From positions 1 through 36,489 of the forward strand of contig NCCT01000005.1 of assembly GCA_002279795.1 (NCBI GenBank): 36,489 bases of DNA. The letters run 5' to 3'. Below the pieces are notes generated by a model. It searched no databases. It saw nothing but the letters and a program-made list of their open reading frames with translations, and was not told where the DNA came from. The translations under genes and the position numbers were made by a program. This stretch comes from Hydrogenophilales bacterium 12-61-10 (GTDB lineage Bacteria > Pseudomonadota > Gammaproteobacteria > Burkholderiales > Thiobacillaceae). This document shows positions 27,262 through 34,464 of this stretch, piece by piece (position 1 is the first letter of the stretch; the number at the start of each line of letters is the position of its first letter).

Positions 27262-27419
27262 TTGTCGGCGTGTAAGGCGTGTCCGACATTTTTTCAGCCG
27301 CGTCCTACCCGGCGTTGCACCCCCATCCGACTGTCGTCAGCAGGGCGGTAGACCACACTGTGATTTCAGGCTGGGTCATCGACCCGCTGCCCGCCGTCCA
27401 GGCAAGCGTGCCTGCCGTG

Positions 27420-27435
27420 CCGGACGCTTGTCCGG
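27420..27435. repeat. Small hairpin ahead of the 27464 gene
   Basis: CCGGAC-GCTT-GTCCGG is a perfect six-base-pair stem with a four-base loop, ending 28 bases before the ATG of the small hydrophilic protein. A second, looser repeat (CAAGCGT at 27403-27409 and ACGCTTG at 27424-27430) overlaps it. Mutually exclusive stems in the leader could regulate translation, or this may be a terminator remnant of the BLUF gene. No T-run is present. Confidence 0.3.
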
Positions 27436-27463
27436 TACCCCGCAACCTCAGGAGAACTCTCAC

Positions 27464-27793
27464 ATGAAAGCCGATCAGCCACAATCCAAGTCCAGCGTGC
27501 AGGGCGAGGGGGATTATCGTTCAGCCGAAAAATACAACCAGAAAGCCCACGATTTTGCCGAATCAGGCAAGGTCGAACAGGCGGCCAAAGAGGCTGCACC
27601 GCGCAACGCTGCGGAAAAAACTGAAATGGAAAGAGCCGAAGTCGAAGGGCGCTCACACGCCAAAGGCACGTCCGGCGCCAAGCAGTCCGGGCCGGGACAG
27701 CCCAAGCCTGAGAAAAAAGCCCCCGGTATTGATCCGCTGGACACGCCCGTGCCAGAAAAACTGTCCGCCAAGAAGGCCACGCACAAGCCGTGA
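27464..27793 (+). CDS. Small hydrophilic, probably disordered protein
   Basis: A 109-aa protein, very rich in Lys, Glu, Ala, Pro and Gly, with no hydrophobic core or membrane segment. The ATG follows AGGAGAA. Its N-terminal half contains GEGDYRSAEKYNQKAHDFAE and SGKVEQAAKEAAPRNAAEK, a pattern I recall from small proteobacterial proteins often found near stress genes. The C-terminal half is a Pro/Lys-rich tail (PKPEKKAPGIDPLDTPVPEK). The function is not known; disorder and neighbouring PRC-barrel and CsbD genes suggest a general stress or envelope-stress role. It lies in a tightly spaced plus-strand series with the following small genes. Confidence 0.75.
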   Translation: MKADQPQSKSSVQGEGDYRSAEKYNQKAHDFAESGKVEQAAKEAAPRNAAEKTEMERAEVEGRSHAKGTSGAKQSGPGQPKPEKKAPGIDPLDTPVPEKLSAKKATHKP

Positions 27794-27845
27794 CCGCATC
27801 CGCAATCCGCCCTCATCGCAGCCCTTCAATCAAGGAATATTTCTC

Positions 27846-28190
27846 ATGACCATTCTTTCTTCCAGCAGCATTTCCGGCGACAAGGTCGTCAACCGCAATG
27901 GCGACAGCCTCGGCGACATCAAGGATCTGATGATCGATCTGGACAGCGGGCGCGTAGCTTACGCGGTGCTCGAGTTCGGCGGCTTTCTCGGCATGGGAAG
28001 CAAGCTGTTTGCCGTGCCGTTGTCGGCGATGCAGGTCGACACGCCCAATCATCAGTTCATCTTCGATCAGAGCAAGGAAAAGCTCGAAAACGCGCCCGGA
28101 TTCGACAAGGACCAATGGCCCGACTTTGCCGATCGCGCCTGGGGCTCGGAAATCCATGCCTATTACGGCGTCACGCCGTACTGGAACTGA
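27846..28190 (+). CDS. PRC-barrel domain protein
   Basis: A 114-aa protein with one PRC-barrel domain: ISGDKVVNRNGDSLGDIKDL, then MIDLDSGRVAYAVLEFGGFL with GMGSKLFAVPLSAMQVD. These are the typical strand order and GDIKD...G.V.YAVL.FGG signature. The tail WGSEIHAYYGVTPYW is common in this subgroup. PRC barrels act as small adaptor domains in ribosome maturation, photosynthetic reaction centres and stress proteins. The stand-alone form here is of unknown function. The start is supported by AAGGAA upstream. It is 52 bases after the hydrophilic-protein gene. Confidence 0.88.
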   Translation: MTILSSSSISGDKVVNRNGDSLGDIKDLMIDLDSGRVAYAVLEFGGFLGMGSKLFAVPLSAMQVDTPNHQFIFDQSKEKLENAPGFDKDQWPDFADRAWGSEIHAYYGVTPYWN

Positions 28191-28240
28191 GCGGCCCCGG
28201 CACGCGCTGATCCGGCCAACCCAACTTCAAGGAGCAAGCC

Positions 28241-28468
28241 ATGCAATATCCAGCCAGCTGGGGTCTCTGCATCCACTGCAAGTGGTGGCAGATCGAACCC
28301 GACGCAGCCATTACGAATGACACGAAAGGCCTCTGCATCGATCAAAAACTGCAGCCGTATTTGCTGCGGGTTTCGGGCGATAGCGGCTGCAATCTGTTTG
28401 TCGACGGAGTGCCCGCGCGTGCGGTCGGCTCCGGCGACAGCCCGCCGACAGCCAAGCCGGTGCGTTGA
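28241..28468 (+). CDS. Small cysteine-containing protein
   Basis: A 75-aa protein with a good ribosome site (AAGGAG, seven bases before the ATG). It has CIHCKWWQIEP near residue 10 and then CIDQKLQPYLLRVSGDSGCN, so four cysteines in the first 51 residues, including a C-x2-C pair. That could form a small zinc or iron-sulfur site. No signal peptide or membrane segment. I do not recognise the family. The close spacing to the PRC-barrel and DsrC-like genes suggests co-expression. Confidence 0.65.
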   Translation: MQYPASWGLCIHCKWWQIEPDAAITNDTKGLCIDQKLQPYLLRVSGDSGCNLFVDGVPARAVGSGDSPPTAKPVR

Positions 28469-28552
28469 ACGATCGAAGTGACTACCCGCGCGTCTGGCTG
28501 CTTCAGGCGCGCGGTAGCCCCGGCCCTGTTTTAACCCTTACAAGGATGCTTG

Positions 28553-28936
28553 ATGAACGATACCGAAACCACACAAAGCGAAGGCGAAATGCCGATTTAC
28601 GATGCGGTAAAAAGCCTCAGCAAGGCTGACATCGAACAGACGGTGCGCAAGAACGCAGCAGACCGTCATTTTGACTTGAAGGACGAGCATCTCGACGTCA
28701 TTCAATCGTTGGTCGAGCACTACAAGCGCGACTGCACCACGCGCGACTGCCTGGCCGCGCACGAGCACATGCGCTTTCTCGAGGAAGCCTACGCGTTCAA
28801 GGGCGGCGGTAAATATCTCTACATGCTGTTCGACGCCCTGACGGATACCCGCGGCGTGCTGATGCCGATTCATGAACTCGCCGGTCTGCCGCCGTTGCAA
28901 CTGGAAACTGATAAGGGCTTTGGTACCGCATACTGA
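28553..28936 (+). CDS. DsrC/TusE-like protein without the C-terminal cysteine
   Basis: A 127-aa protein with the DsrC/TusE fold pattern: DIEQTVRKNAADRHFDLKDE, HLDVIQSLVEHYKRDC, RDCLAAHEHMRFLEEAY, KGGGKYLYMLFDAL and IHELAGLPPLQLET. DsrC ends in a flexible arm with a redox Cys just after the AGLP region, which carries sulfur as a persulfide or trisulfide. Here the arm is LETDKGFGTAY and has no Cys, so it cannot be a sulfur carrier of the normal kind. Such cysteine-less homologues have been described as likely regulatory (RspA type, from memory). ATG 28553 is chosen over the adjacent TTG; AAGGA precedes it. It lies 4.5 kb from the sulfur oxygenase reductase. Confidence 0.75.
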   Translation: MNDTETTQSEGEMPIYDAVKSLSKADIEQTVRKNAADRHFDLKDEHLDVIQSLVEHYKRDCTTRDCLAAHEHMRFLEEAYAFKGGGKYLYMLFDALTDTRGVLMPIHELAGLPPLQLETDKGFGTAY

Positions 28937-28971
28937 GCGCATTCTCAAGCCGCTTCAGATCGGAATACCGC

Positions 28972-30879
28972 ATGCAGCCACGACGCGTATTAACAGGAGT
29001 GGCCATTGTCCTGGCCATGCTTGCCCTGCCGGTCCTGGTGCTGGCCACCATCAGCAACTGGAACTGGCTGCGCGAACCCATCGCCCGCCAGGTACTCGAC
29101 AGCACTGGACGCACCCTGCAGCTGCGGGGCGACCTGAAAGTCCATCTGGGCTGGCCGCGCACGCGGATCCATGCGGCAGGCGTGGCGTTCTCCAACCCGT
29201 CGTGGGCGCATGAAAAACAGATGTTCGAAGCCCGCAACGTCAGCTTCACCCTCGCCATGCCGCCGCTGTTGGGCGGGCGCATCGTGCTCGACGAGGTGTG
29301 GCTCGACCAGGCCGTGGCTGAATTCGAACGTGCCGCCGACGGCCGAAAAAACTGGCTGCTCGACCGTCAGCAACGCGATGAAAGCGCGCGCATCACGCTC
29401 AACCATGTCGCCATCAAGAAGGGGCGCGTGGGGTATAGCGACGTCAGGCAAAAGACCGCGATCAGCGCCATCGTCGCAACCCGGGAGGTGCCGGAGGGAA
29501 CCACCACGCCGCTGCAGGTCACCGCGCAGGGACAATACCGCGGACTTGAACTCAAGCTGCAGGGGCAGGGCGCCAGCGTCCTCGGACTGCGCGATGTGAA
29601 GACGCCGTACCGGCTTAAGGTGAGCGGAAAAATCGGCCCGACCACGCTGCGCGCCGATGGCACCATCACCAATCTGGCCGGGCTGTCCGCGCTTGATCTC
29701 AAGATCGGCCTGAGCGGCGGCAGCCTGGCCCAGCTTTATCCGCTGCTCGGTGTCGTTCTGCCGGATACGCCGCCGTATGCCACGCAGGGGCGTTTGCAGC
29801 GCCAGGCGCAGGGCTGGCGTTACGAGAAATTTACCGGCCGGATCGGGCGCAGCGACATCGCCGGCACGCTGCAGGTAGACACCGGCGGCAAGCGCCCCAA
29901 ATTGACGGCGACGCTGACTTCCCGCCAGCTGAATTTTGCCGACCTGGGGCCGCTGGTGGGCAGCGGCCCCAGGTCGGCAGCAGCGAGTGCAAAGGCGCCT
30001 GCAGGACGCCAGGTATTGCCGGCTGCGCCGTTTCGCAGCGCACGCTGGCCGCGGATGGATGCCGATGTGACATACAAGGCAGCGTCGATCAAGCACCCTG
30101 CCGCGTTGCCGATCGATACGCTCTCCACCCGCCTGCAATTGAAGGACGCGGTGTTGACGCTCGACACGCTGCGTGTCGGTGTCGCCGGTGGCAGCCTGGC
30201 GGGCTTGCTCGTGCTCGACGCACGCCAGCAACCGATTCGGGCGCGCGCCGATCTGAAAGCTCGCAAAATCAGCATTGCCCGGCTGTTTCCCACCTTCGAC
30301 CAGAACCGGGCCAGTATCGGCCAGGTCAATGGCGATATCGACCTGCGTGGGCGCGGCGATACCGTGGCGGCTATGCTGGGCAACGCTGACGGCAAACTGG
30401 CGATGGTGGTCAACGGCGGTGAAATCAGCAAACTGATGATGGAGTCGGTCGGCCTGCATTTGCTGGAAATCCTGCAACTCAAGATCAGCGGCGACAAACC
30501 CATCCGCATCCGCTGCGGCGTGGCCGATTTCGACGTCAAGCAGGGCGTCATGCGGCCCAACATCCTGGTGTTCGATACCGACATCTCCCGCATTGCCGGC
30601 AGCGGCAGCATCGACCTCGGCAAGGAACAGCTCGACCTGACCCTGACGCCAAAATCGCGCAAATTGAGCCTGGTGGCATTGCGCACGCCGATTCATGTGC
30701 AGGGCAGCTTCAGCGATCCGCAGGTATCGCTGGACAAGACGATGCTGGCCGCGCGTGGACTCGGCGCCCTGGCGCTGGGCCTGGTCAATCCCCTGCTGGC
30801 CTTGTTGCCCCTGATTGAAACCGGGCCGGGGGTCGACAGCGAATGCCGTCAACTGATCGATGAAGCCAAAACCCCTTGA
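28972..30879 (+). CDS. AsmA-family protein
   Basis: A 635-aa membrane-anchored protein of the AsmA-like superfamily. One N-terminal helix (VLTGVAIVLAMLALPVLVLA) anchors a long periplasmic region. The conserved start of AsmA proteins follows: NWNWLREPIARQVLDSTGRT, with LGWPRTRIHAAGVAFSNPSW. The C-terminal AsmA domain includes IGQVNGDIDLRGRGDTVAAML, GVADFDVKQGVMRPNILVFD and LDLTLTPKSRKLSLVALRTP, then IHVQGSFSDPQVSLDK. Family members are thought to bridge phospholipids or assist outer-membrane assembly. The gene is followed 18 bases later by the metallopeptidase gene. The start has no strong ribosome site. Confidence 0.92.
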   Translation: MQPRRVLTGVAIVLAMLALPVLVLATISNWNWLREPIARQVLDSTGRTLQLRGDLKVHLGWPRTRIHAAGVAFSNPSWAHEKQMFEARNVSFTLAMPPLLGGRIVLDEVWLDQAVAEFERAADGRKNWLLDRQQRDESARITLNHVAIKKGRVGYSDVRQKTAISAIVATREVPEGTTTPLQVTAQGQYRGLELKLQGQGASVLGLRDVKTPYRLKVSGKIGPTTLRADGTITNLAGLSALDLKIGLSGGSLAQLYPLLGVVLPDTPPYATQGRLQRQAQGWRYEKFTGRIGRSDIAGTLQVDTGGKRPKLTATLTSRQLNFADLGPLVGSGPRSAAASAKAPAGRQVLPAAPFRSARWPRMDADVTYKAASIKHPAALPIDTLSTRLQLKDAVLTLDTLRVGVAGGSLAGLLVLDARQQPIRARADLKARKISIARLFPTFDQNRASIGQVNGDIDLRGRGDTVAAMLGNADGKLAMVVNGGEISKLMMESVGLHLLEILQLKISGDKPIRIRCGVADFDVKQGVMRPNILVFDTDISRIAGSGSIDLGKEQLDLTLTPKSRKLSLVALRTPIHVQGSFSDPQVSLDKTMLAARGLGALALGLVNPLLALLPLIETGPGVDSECRQLIDEAKTP

Positions 30880-30897
30880 AAACGAAGGAGCCATGCC

Positions 30898-31992
30898 GTG
30901 AAAACTTTTGCCTGCACCCACTGCGGCCAGCGCGTCTTTTTCGACAGTACACGCTGTGAAAGCTGCAATAGCGCGCTCGGCTTTGTCGCCGAACGTGGCG
31001 AGATGGCGGCGTTTGCGATCCAGCCGGACGGCGTCTGGCAGAGGCTCGATTCCGCCGCGCCGACGCTGCGCTATCGGCCGTGCCAGAACTATGCGGTAGC
31101 CAATGTCTGCAACTGGATGGTCGGCGCCGATGCGCCCGGCACGCTGTGCCGCAGCTGCGCGTATACCGCGGTCATTCCGCAGTTGAGCCTGCCGCAGAAC
31201 CAGCGCTACTGGTACCTGCTCGAAGCAGCCAAGCGCCGTCTTATTTATGCCCTGGACGAAATCGGCCTGGCGATTCCGGGGCGCAGTGAAGACCCGCAGC
31301 ACGGCCTGATGTTTCACTTTCTCGAAGACGCGCCCAGCAAGAAAGTCCTGACCGGACACGACGACGGCCTGATCACGCTCAATATCGACGAGGCCGACGA
31401 CGTCAAGCGCGAGGCGCGTCGCACCGCGATGGACGAACCCTACCGCACCCTGCTCGGCCATTTTCGCCATGAAATCGGTCACTTCTACTGGCAATGCCTG
31501 ATTGCAGACGGACCGTGGCTGCCCGCCTTTCGCCAGCTTTTTGGCGATGAGATGCGCGACTACACGCAGGCGATGGAGGCGCATTACCAGGCGGGCGCGC
31601 CGACCGACTGGCCGCTCAACTACATCAGCAGCTACGCCACCATGCATCCGTGGGAGGACTGGGCCGAAACCTGGGCGCATTACCTGCACATCACCGAGGC
31701 CTTGAACACGGCAGCGCACTGGGGCGTGAGCCTCGCCCTCCCCGAGCAGCCCGCCCCGGATCCTCGCAGGCAGTCCGGCAGACGACGATGCGCAGCGGTT
31801 TCGCGCCAGGCTGATCGAGCAATGGCTGCCGCTGGCGCAGTTTCTCAACAGCATGAACCGCAGCCTGGGGCAGCACGACAGCTACCCGTTTGTGCTGGCC
31901 GACCCGGTGATCGACAAGCTCGTGTTGATCCACCGCGTGGTGCAGGCGGCACGCGGGCTGTCTGCAACGGACTGGCCGCCGCCGTTCGATGA
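30898..31992 (+). CDS. Putative zinc-binding metallopeptidase, C-terminus frame-shifted
   Basis: The gene starts at GTG 30898 with AAGGAG seven to eight bases upstream. N-terminal zinc ribbons (CTHCGQRVFF, CESCNSALGF, CRSC near residue 83) precede the peptidase domain, with catalytic HFRHEIGHFYW (HExGH) and downstream WEDWAETWAHYLHITE supplying the third ligand region. The frame continues to 31992 (364 aa), but after about 31740 it becomes Arg/Gln/Ala-rich low-complexity sequence. The family's normal end, RARLIEQWLPLAQFLNSMNR then YPFVLADPVIDKL, is found in the next frame and ends at TGA 32024-32026. This is a one-base shift between about 31730 and 31785, by mutation or sequencing error. The catalytic part is intact. 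Confidence 0.85.
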   Translation: MKTFACTHCGQRVFFDSTRCESCNSALGFVAERGEMAAFAIQPDGVWQRLDSAAPTLRYRPCQNYAVANVCNWMVGADAPGTLCRSCAYTAVIPQLSLPQNQRYWYLLEAAKRRLIYALDEIGLAIPGRSEDPQHGLMFHFLEDAPSKKVLTGHDDGLITLNIDEADDVKREARRTAMDEPYRTLLGHFRHEIGHFYWQCLIADGPWLPAFRQLFGDEMRDYTQAMEAHYQAGAPTDWPLNYISSYATMHPWEDWAETWAHYLHITEALNTAAHWGVSLALPEQPAPDPRRQSGRRRCAAVSRQADRAMAAAGAVSQQHEPQPGAARQLPVCAGRPGDRQARVDPPRGAGGTRAVCNGLAAAVR

Positions 31993-32171
31993 CATCGGAC
32001 TGCAAGCCGTGCCCGTGGCATCGTGACGGCACCCGTTTGCAGCGGTGCAGCCGCAGACGCCGGGCTTCACGATGTCCTACAGGGTGACGCGCCCGTCACT
32101 TATACCGCGGCATGCACACGCTCAATATAGTGAAGCCCTGACATGCTGATTCGGGATGGCGGCAGGAAAAC

Positions 32172-32207
32172 CCTGACAGGTTCCTGTCGACTCCGCAGCC
32201 TGACAGG
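32172..32207. promoter_or_regulatory. Repeated CCTGACAGG and palindrome upstream of csbD
   Basis: CCTGACAGG occurs at 32172-32180 and again at 32199-32207, and GACAGG-TT-CCTGTC (32175-32188) is a perfect palindrome. The copies are 27 bases apart (between two and three helical turns), about 115-150 bases ahead of the csbD ATG. They are candidate binding sites for a regulator of the stress gene. The cognate protein is unknown. Confidence 0.35.
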
Positions 32208-32321
32208 CGCATCAAACGTCTCGCCCGTTCGCAGGTGGTTTGAGCGTCAATCCTGCGATGGTGCACCAGCGTTTTCTGTGCACAACGCGTTTTTTTCAGC
32301 AGCAATCAAAAGGAGAGAGCC

Positions 32322-32552
32322 ATGAATTGGGACATTATCGAAGGCAACTGGAAGCAGCTCAAAGGCAAGTTTACCGAGCAGTGGGGCAAGCTCACGGATG
32401 ACGATTTCGACGTCATCAAGGGCAATCGCGATCAGCTGGCCGGAAAAATCCAGGAACGTTACGGCGTGACCAAGGATGCTGCCGAAGAGCAGGTCAAGCA
32501 ATGGGAAAGTCGGGCCAATGATGACTGGTTCGACACCGACAAGCGTGCCTGA
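32322..32552 (+). CDS. CsbD-family stress-response protein
   Basis: A 76-aa protein with the complete CsbD motif: MNWDIIEGNWKQLKGKFTEQ, WGKLTDDDFDVIKGNRDQLA and GKIQERYGVTKDAAEEQVKQ. CsbD-like proteins are small helical, very hydrophilic proteins induced by general stress; their biochemical role is not known. A strong ribosome site (AAGGAGAGAG) precedes the ATG. The next gene probably starts at a GTG overlapping the last codons. Upstream is a 295-base region with a repeated CCTGACAGG motif and no convincing gene. Confidence 0.95.
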   Translation: MNWDIIEGNWKQLKGKFTEQWGKLTDDDFDVIKGNRDQLAGKIQERYGVTKDAAEEQVKQWESRANDDWFDTDKRA

Positions 32553-33258
32553 TCCGCTGATTCACCGCAGCTTTCGGGATGCGCCTGTCGTAGCCGCCAC
32601 GCCGGAAGAAGGCGGGGTGGACGATCCCGCCTTTGCGGCGGCGGAATCCGCGCCGCCGGGCGTGCAGGTGACGGGCCTGGAGCGGTCGTCCAGGTTGCCG
32701 TTTTCTGCACGCTTCAAGCACCTGGTGTCCGGCGAACATTCGCTCACCAAGGTGGCCGGCCTGTTCACCAGCCGCAGTCTTGCAGAAAATGCGGCCAGCC
32801 AGCTGCGCCTGGAGGCCGGCTTTGACGCGGCGCGCGTGCACCTCCTGGCGCCCTCCGATGCATCGGGGCTGCGAAAGGGCGTGCTGTCCCGCAGCCTCGA
32901 GCCGGAACAGGCGGGGATCTGGCATACCGTGGTTCGAGCCCATCTGTTTACTTTCAGCGTCGGTCTGGCACTCGCGCTGCTGGTCTATGCCGGATTCATG
33001 CTCGCGGGTCACCCGGCCGTGATCAGCTCGCCCGGCCTCAGTCTGATGGCGCTGTTGTTCTTTGGCGGCATCGTCGGCCTGATGGTCGGCGGATTCCTGA
33101 GCCTGCGGCCGGACCATTACCGTGTTTTCGTCGCCGTTCGCCAGGCGCTGCGTAAAGGGCAGTGGGCGGTGATCGCGCATCCGGTGACGCCGCTCGAAAT
33201 CGAGCAGGCTCTCAGTGGACTGCGCGCACGCAGTTACCGCGTCGTGCGCAGCCTGTGA
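32545..33258 (+). CDS. Two-transmembrane protein, uncharacterised
   Basis: A protein of about 237 aa. The start is uncertain: GTG 32545 (VPDPLIHRS) overlaps csbD by eight bases and is preferred; ATG 32518 or 32476 would overlap more. A long polar N-terminal region contains SGEHSLTKVAGLFTSRSLAE and LRLEAGFDAARVHLLAPSD, resembling the ferredoxin-like N-terminus of general-stress GspM/17M-type proteins. Two transmembrane helices follow (LFTFSVGLALALLVYAGFML and LMALLFFGGIVGLMVGGFL), then a C-terminal alpha/beta segment with QALRKGQWAVIAHPVTPLEI. It is likely an inner-membrane stress protein co-expressed with csbD. The function is unknown. Confidence 0.7.
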   Translation: MPDPLIHRSFRDAPVVAATPEEGGVDDPAFAAAESAPPGVQVTGLERSSRLPFSARFKHLVSGEHSLTKVAGLFTSRSLAENAASQLRLEAGFDAARVHLLAPSDASGLRKGVLSRSLEPEQAGIWHTVVRAHLFTFSVGLALALLVYAGFMLAGHPAVISSPGLSLMALLFFGGIVGLMVGGFLSLRPDHYRVFVAVRQALRKGQWAVIAHPVTPLEIEQALSGLRARSYRVVRSL

Positions 33259-33415
33259 CACGTAGGTGCTGAGTCGTCTGCGAGGCCATTCAAGCCGCCG
33301 CCGTGTTCCCTCAAGGCAGCCATCCGGCTGTCCGTCTACAGGAAGAAAATCTGATGACCCGACCCGTGCCTGTTGTGCAGTTTTCCGTTCTTTCCTGCCA
33401 TGAAGGGCGGCCATC

Positions 33416-34330
33416 ATGAGTGCGAACCCGATCATCGCCATCAGCCAGGCCAGGATCCTCAATCATCCGGAAAGCTACGAAACCATGATGAGGGTCGGCC
33501 CCAAGGTCTGCATCACGACCGCGAGCCACCCCGGGTTTCTCGGCTTCAAGCAGCTGATTCAGACCGGCGTCCACTCGCTTGGCGGGCGCTATGGCGGCGG
33601 CGCGATCAACATGGGCGAGACGCTCAATCCTGCCGCGATGTACCAGTACACGGTGTGGAAAGACATCGCCTCGCATGAAGAAATGCACCACGATAATTTC
33701 GATACCCTGTACGAACTGTGCAACAGCTGTCTGAGCATGGTGGTCGAAGGGCCGTGGGAGGTGTATTACGAAATCGTGCAGTCGGACATGCCGCCGCTGG
33801 TCGCGATGACCGACGTGCCAAGCCTGGTCGGCGAGTCGGTTGCCGCCAGGCAGCCGCTGCCGAAAATTGCCCTCGCGCTGCAACGCACCATTTTGCTCGG
33901 CGACCATGGGGTAATGCCGGGGCACGAAGCGGCGTTCGAGCAGGGCGTGGTCGACACGCTCCAGTTCATGCAGGCGGCGGTGCCCGGCCTGGTCGGCTGG
34001 ATGGTGCTGAAGCAGCTTGGCGCATCGGCCATCGGCTCGTTCCAGTACGACCCCGAAGGCATGCACAAGGCCACCCTCGGCGCCAACCCGCCCGCGTACA
34101 GAACCAATCATGGCAGCGCGGTGCCCACCGAGCCGCTGATTCCGCCGCAGACCCCCGCGCAGTATCTGGTTCACATGGAATGGGCCTCGCCTGAACTGGC
34201 GCACAGCGGGCTGGGTTATGTCATGGTCGATTACGAGTTGCGGCAGATCCACAACGAAGGCGTTTTGCGTCATCTCGACCGCGGCCCGTACTACCTGGTT
34301 TTCTCGACCATGATGGAACAGGGCTTGTAG
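33416..34330 (+). CDS. sor: Sulfur oxygenase reductase (SOR)
   Basis: A 304-aa cytoplasmic enzyme that disproportionates elemental sulfur with O2 to sulfite, thiosulfate and sulfide, without external cofactors. It forms a hollow 24-mer in studied relatives. The protein matches SOR throughout: VGPKVCITTASHPGFLGFKQ near the start, WKDIASHEEMHHDNF, YELCNSCLSMVVEGPWE, VMPGHEAAFEQGVVDTL and GHR-free GLGYVMVDYELRQIHNEGVL. All catalytic residues known from Acidianus ambivalens occur with an offset of exactly one: C32 (31), H87 (86), H91 (90), C102 and C105 (101, 104), E115 (114). AAGGGCGG precedes the ATG. It stands alone, with a convergent c-di-GMP gene downstream. Confidence 0.95.
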   Translation: MSANPIIAISQARILNHPESYETMMRVGPKVCITTASHPGFLGFKQLIQTGVHSLGGRYGGGAINMGETLNPAAMYQYTVWKDIASHEEMHHDNFDTLYELCNSCLSMVVEGPWEVYYEIVQSDMPPLVAMTDVPSLVGESVAARQPLPKIALALQRTILLGDHGVMPGHEAAFEQGVVDTLQFMQAAVPGLVGWMVLKQLGASAIGSFQYDPEGMHKATLGANPPAYRTNHGSAVPTEPLIPPQTPAQYLVHMEWASPELAHSGLGYVMVDYELRQIHNEGVLRHLDRGPYYLVFSTMMEQGL

Positions 34331-34379
34331 CGCAGAAAGCTTGTTAAATAAGGGCTTTGCAGCGAGTTGATCCTGTTTT

Positions 34380-34400
34380 CCGCTGACCACCGGTCAGCGG
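34380..34400. terminator. Hairpin between sor and the convergent c-di-GMP gene
   Basis: CCGCTGACC (34380-34388) and GGTCAGCGG (34392-34400) form a perfect nine-base stem with a three-base loop, 50 bases after the sor stop and 65 before the end of the convergent gene. It is placed as a shared terminator, but neither strand has a proper T-run immediately after the stem. An A/T run at about 34438-34444 could serve the minus-strand gene. Confidence 0.5.
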
Positions 34401-34464
34401 CACTCATTGCATGGCGTGGCTACGTACCCAGCGACGGAAAAAAACGTAAAGCCCGCGTGCTGCC

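Noticed and set aside
28990-31854. Very long open frame on the minus strand opposite AsmA and the metallopeptidase
   Set aside because: It is the antisense shadow of two clear plus-strand genes in GC-rich DNA, is rich in His/Gln/Arg/Ala and has no recognisable domain.
32143-32325. Short plus-strand frame upstream of csbD
   Set aside because: No ribosome site, no conserved sequence, and it overlaps the likely control region of csbD.
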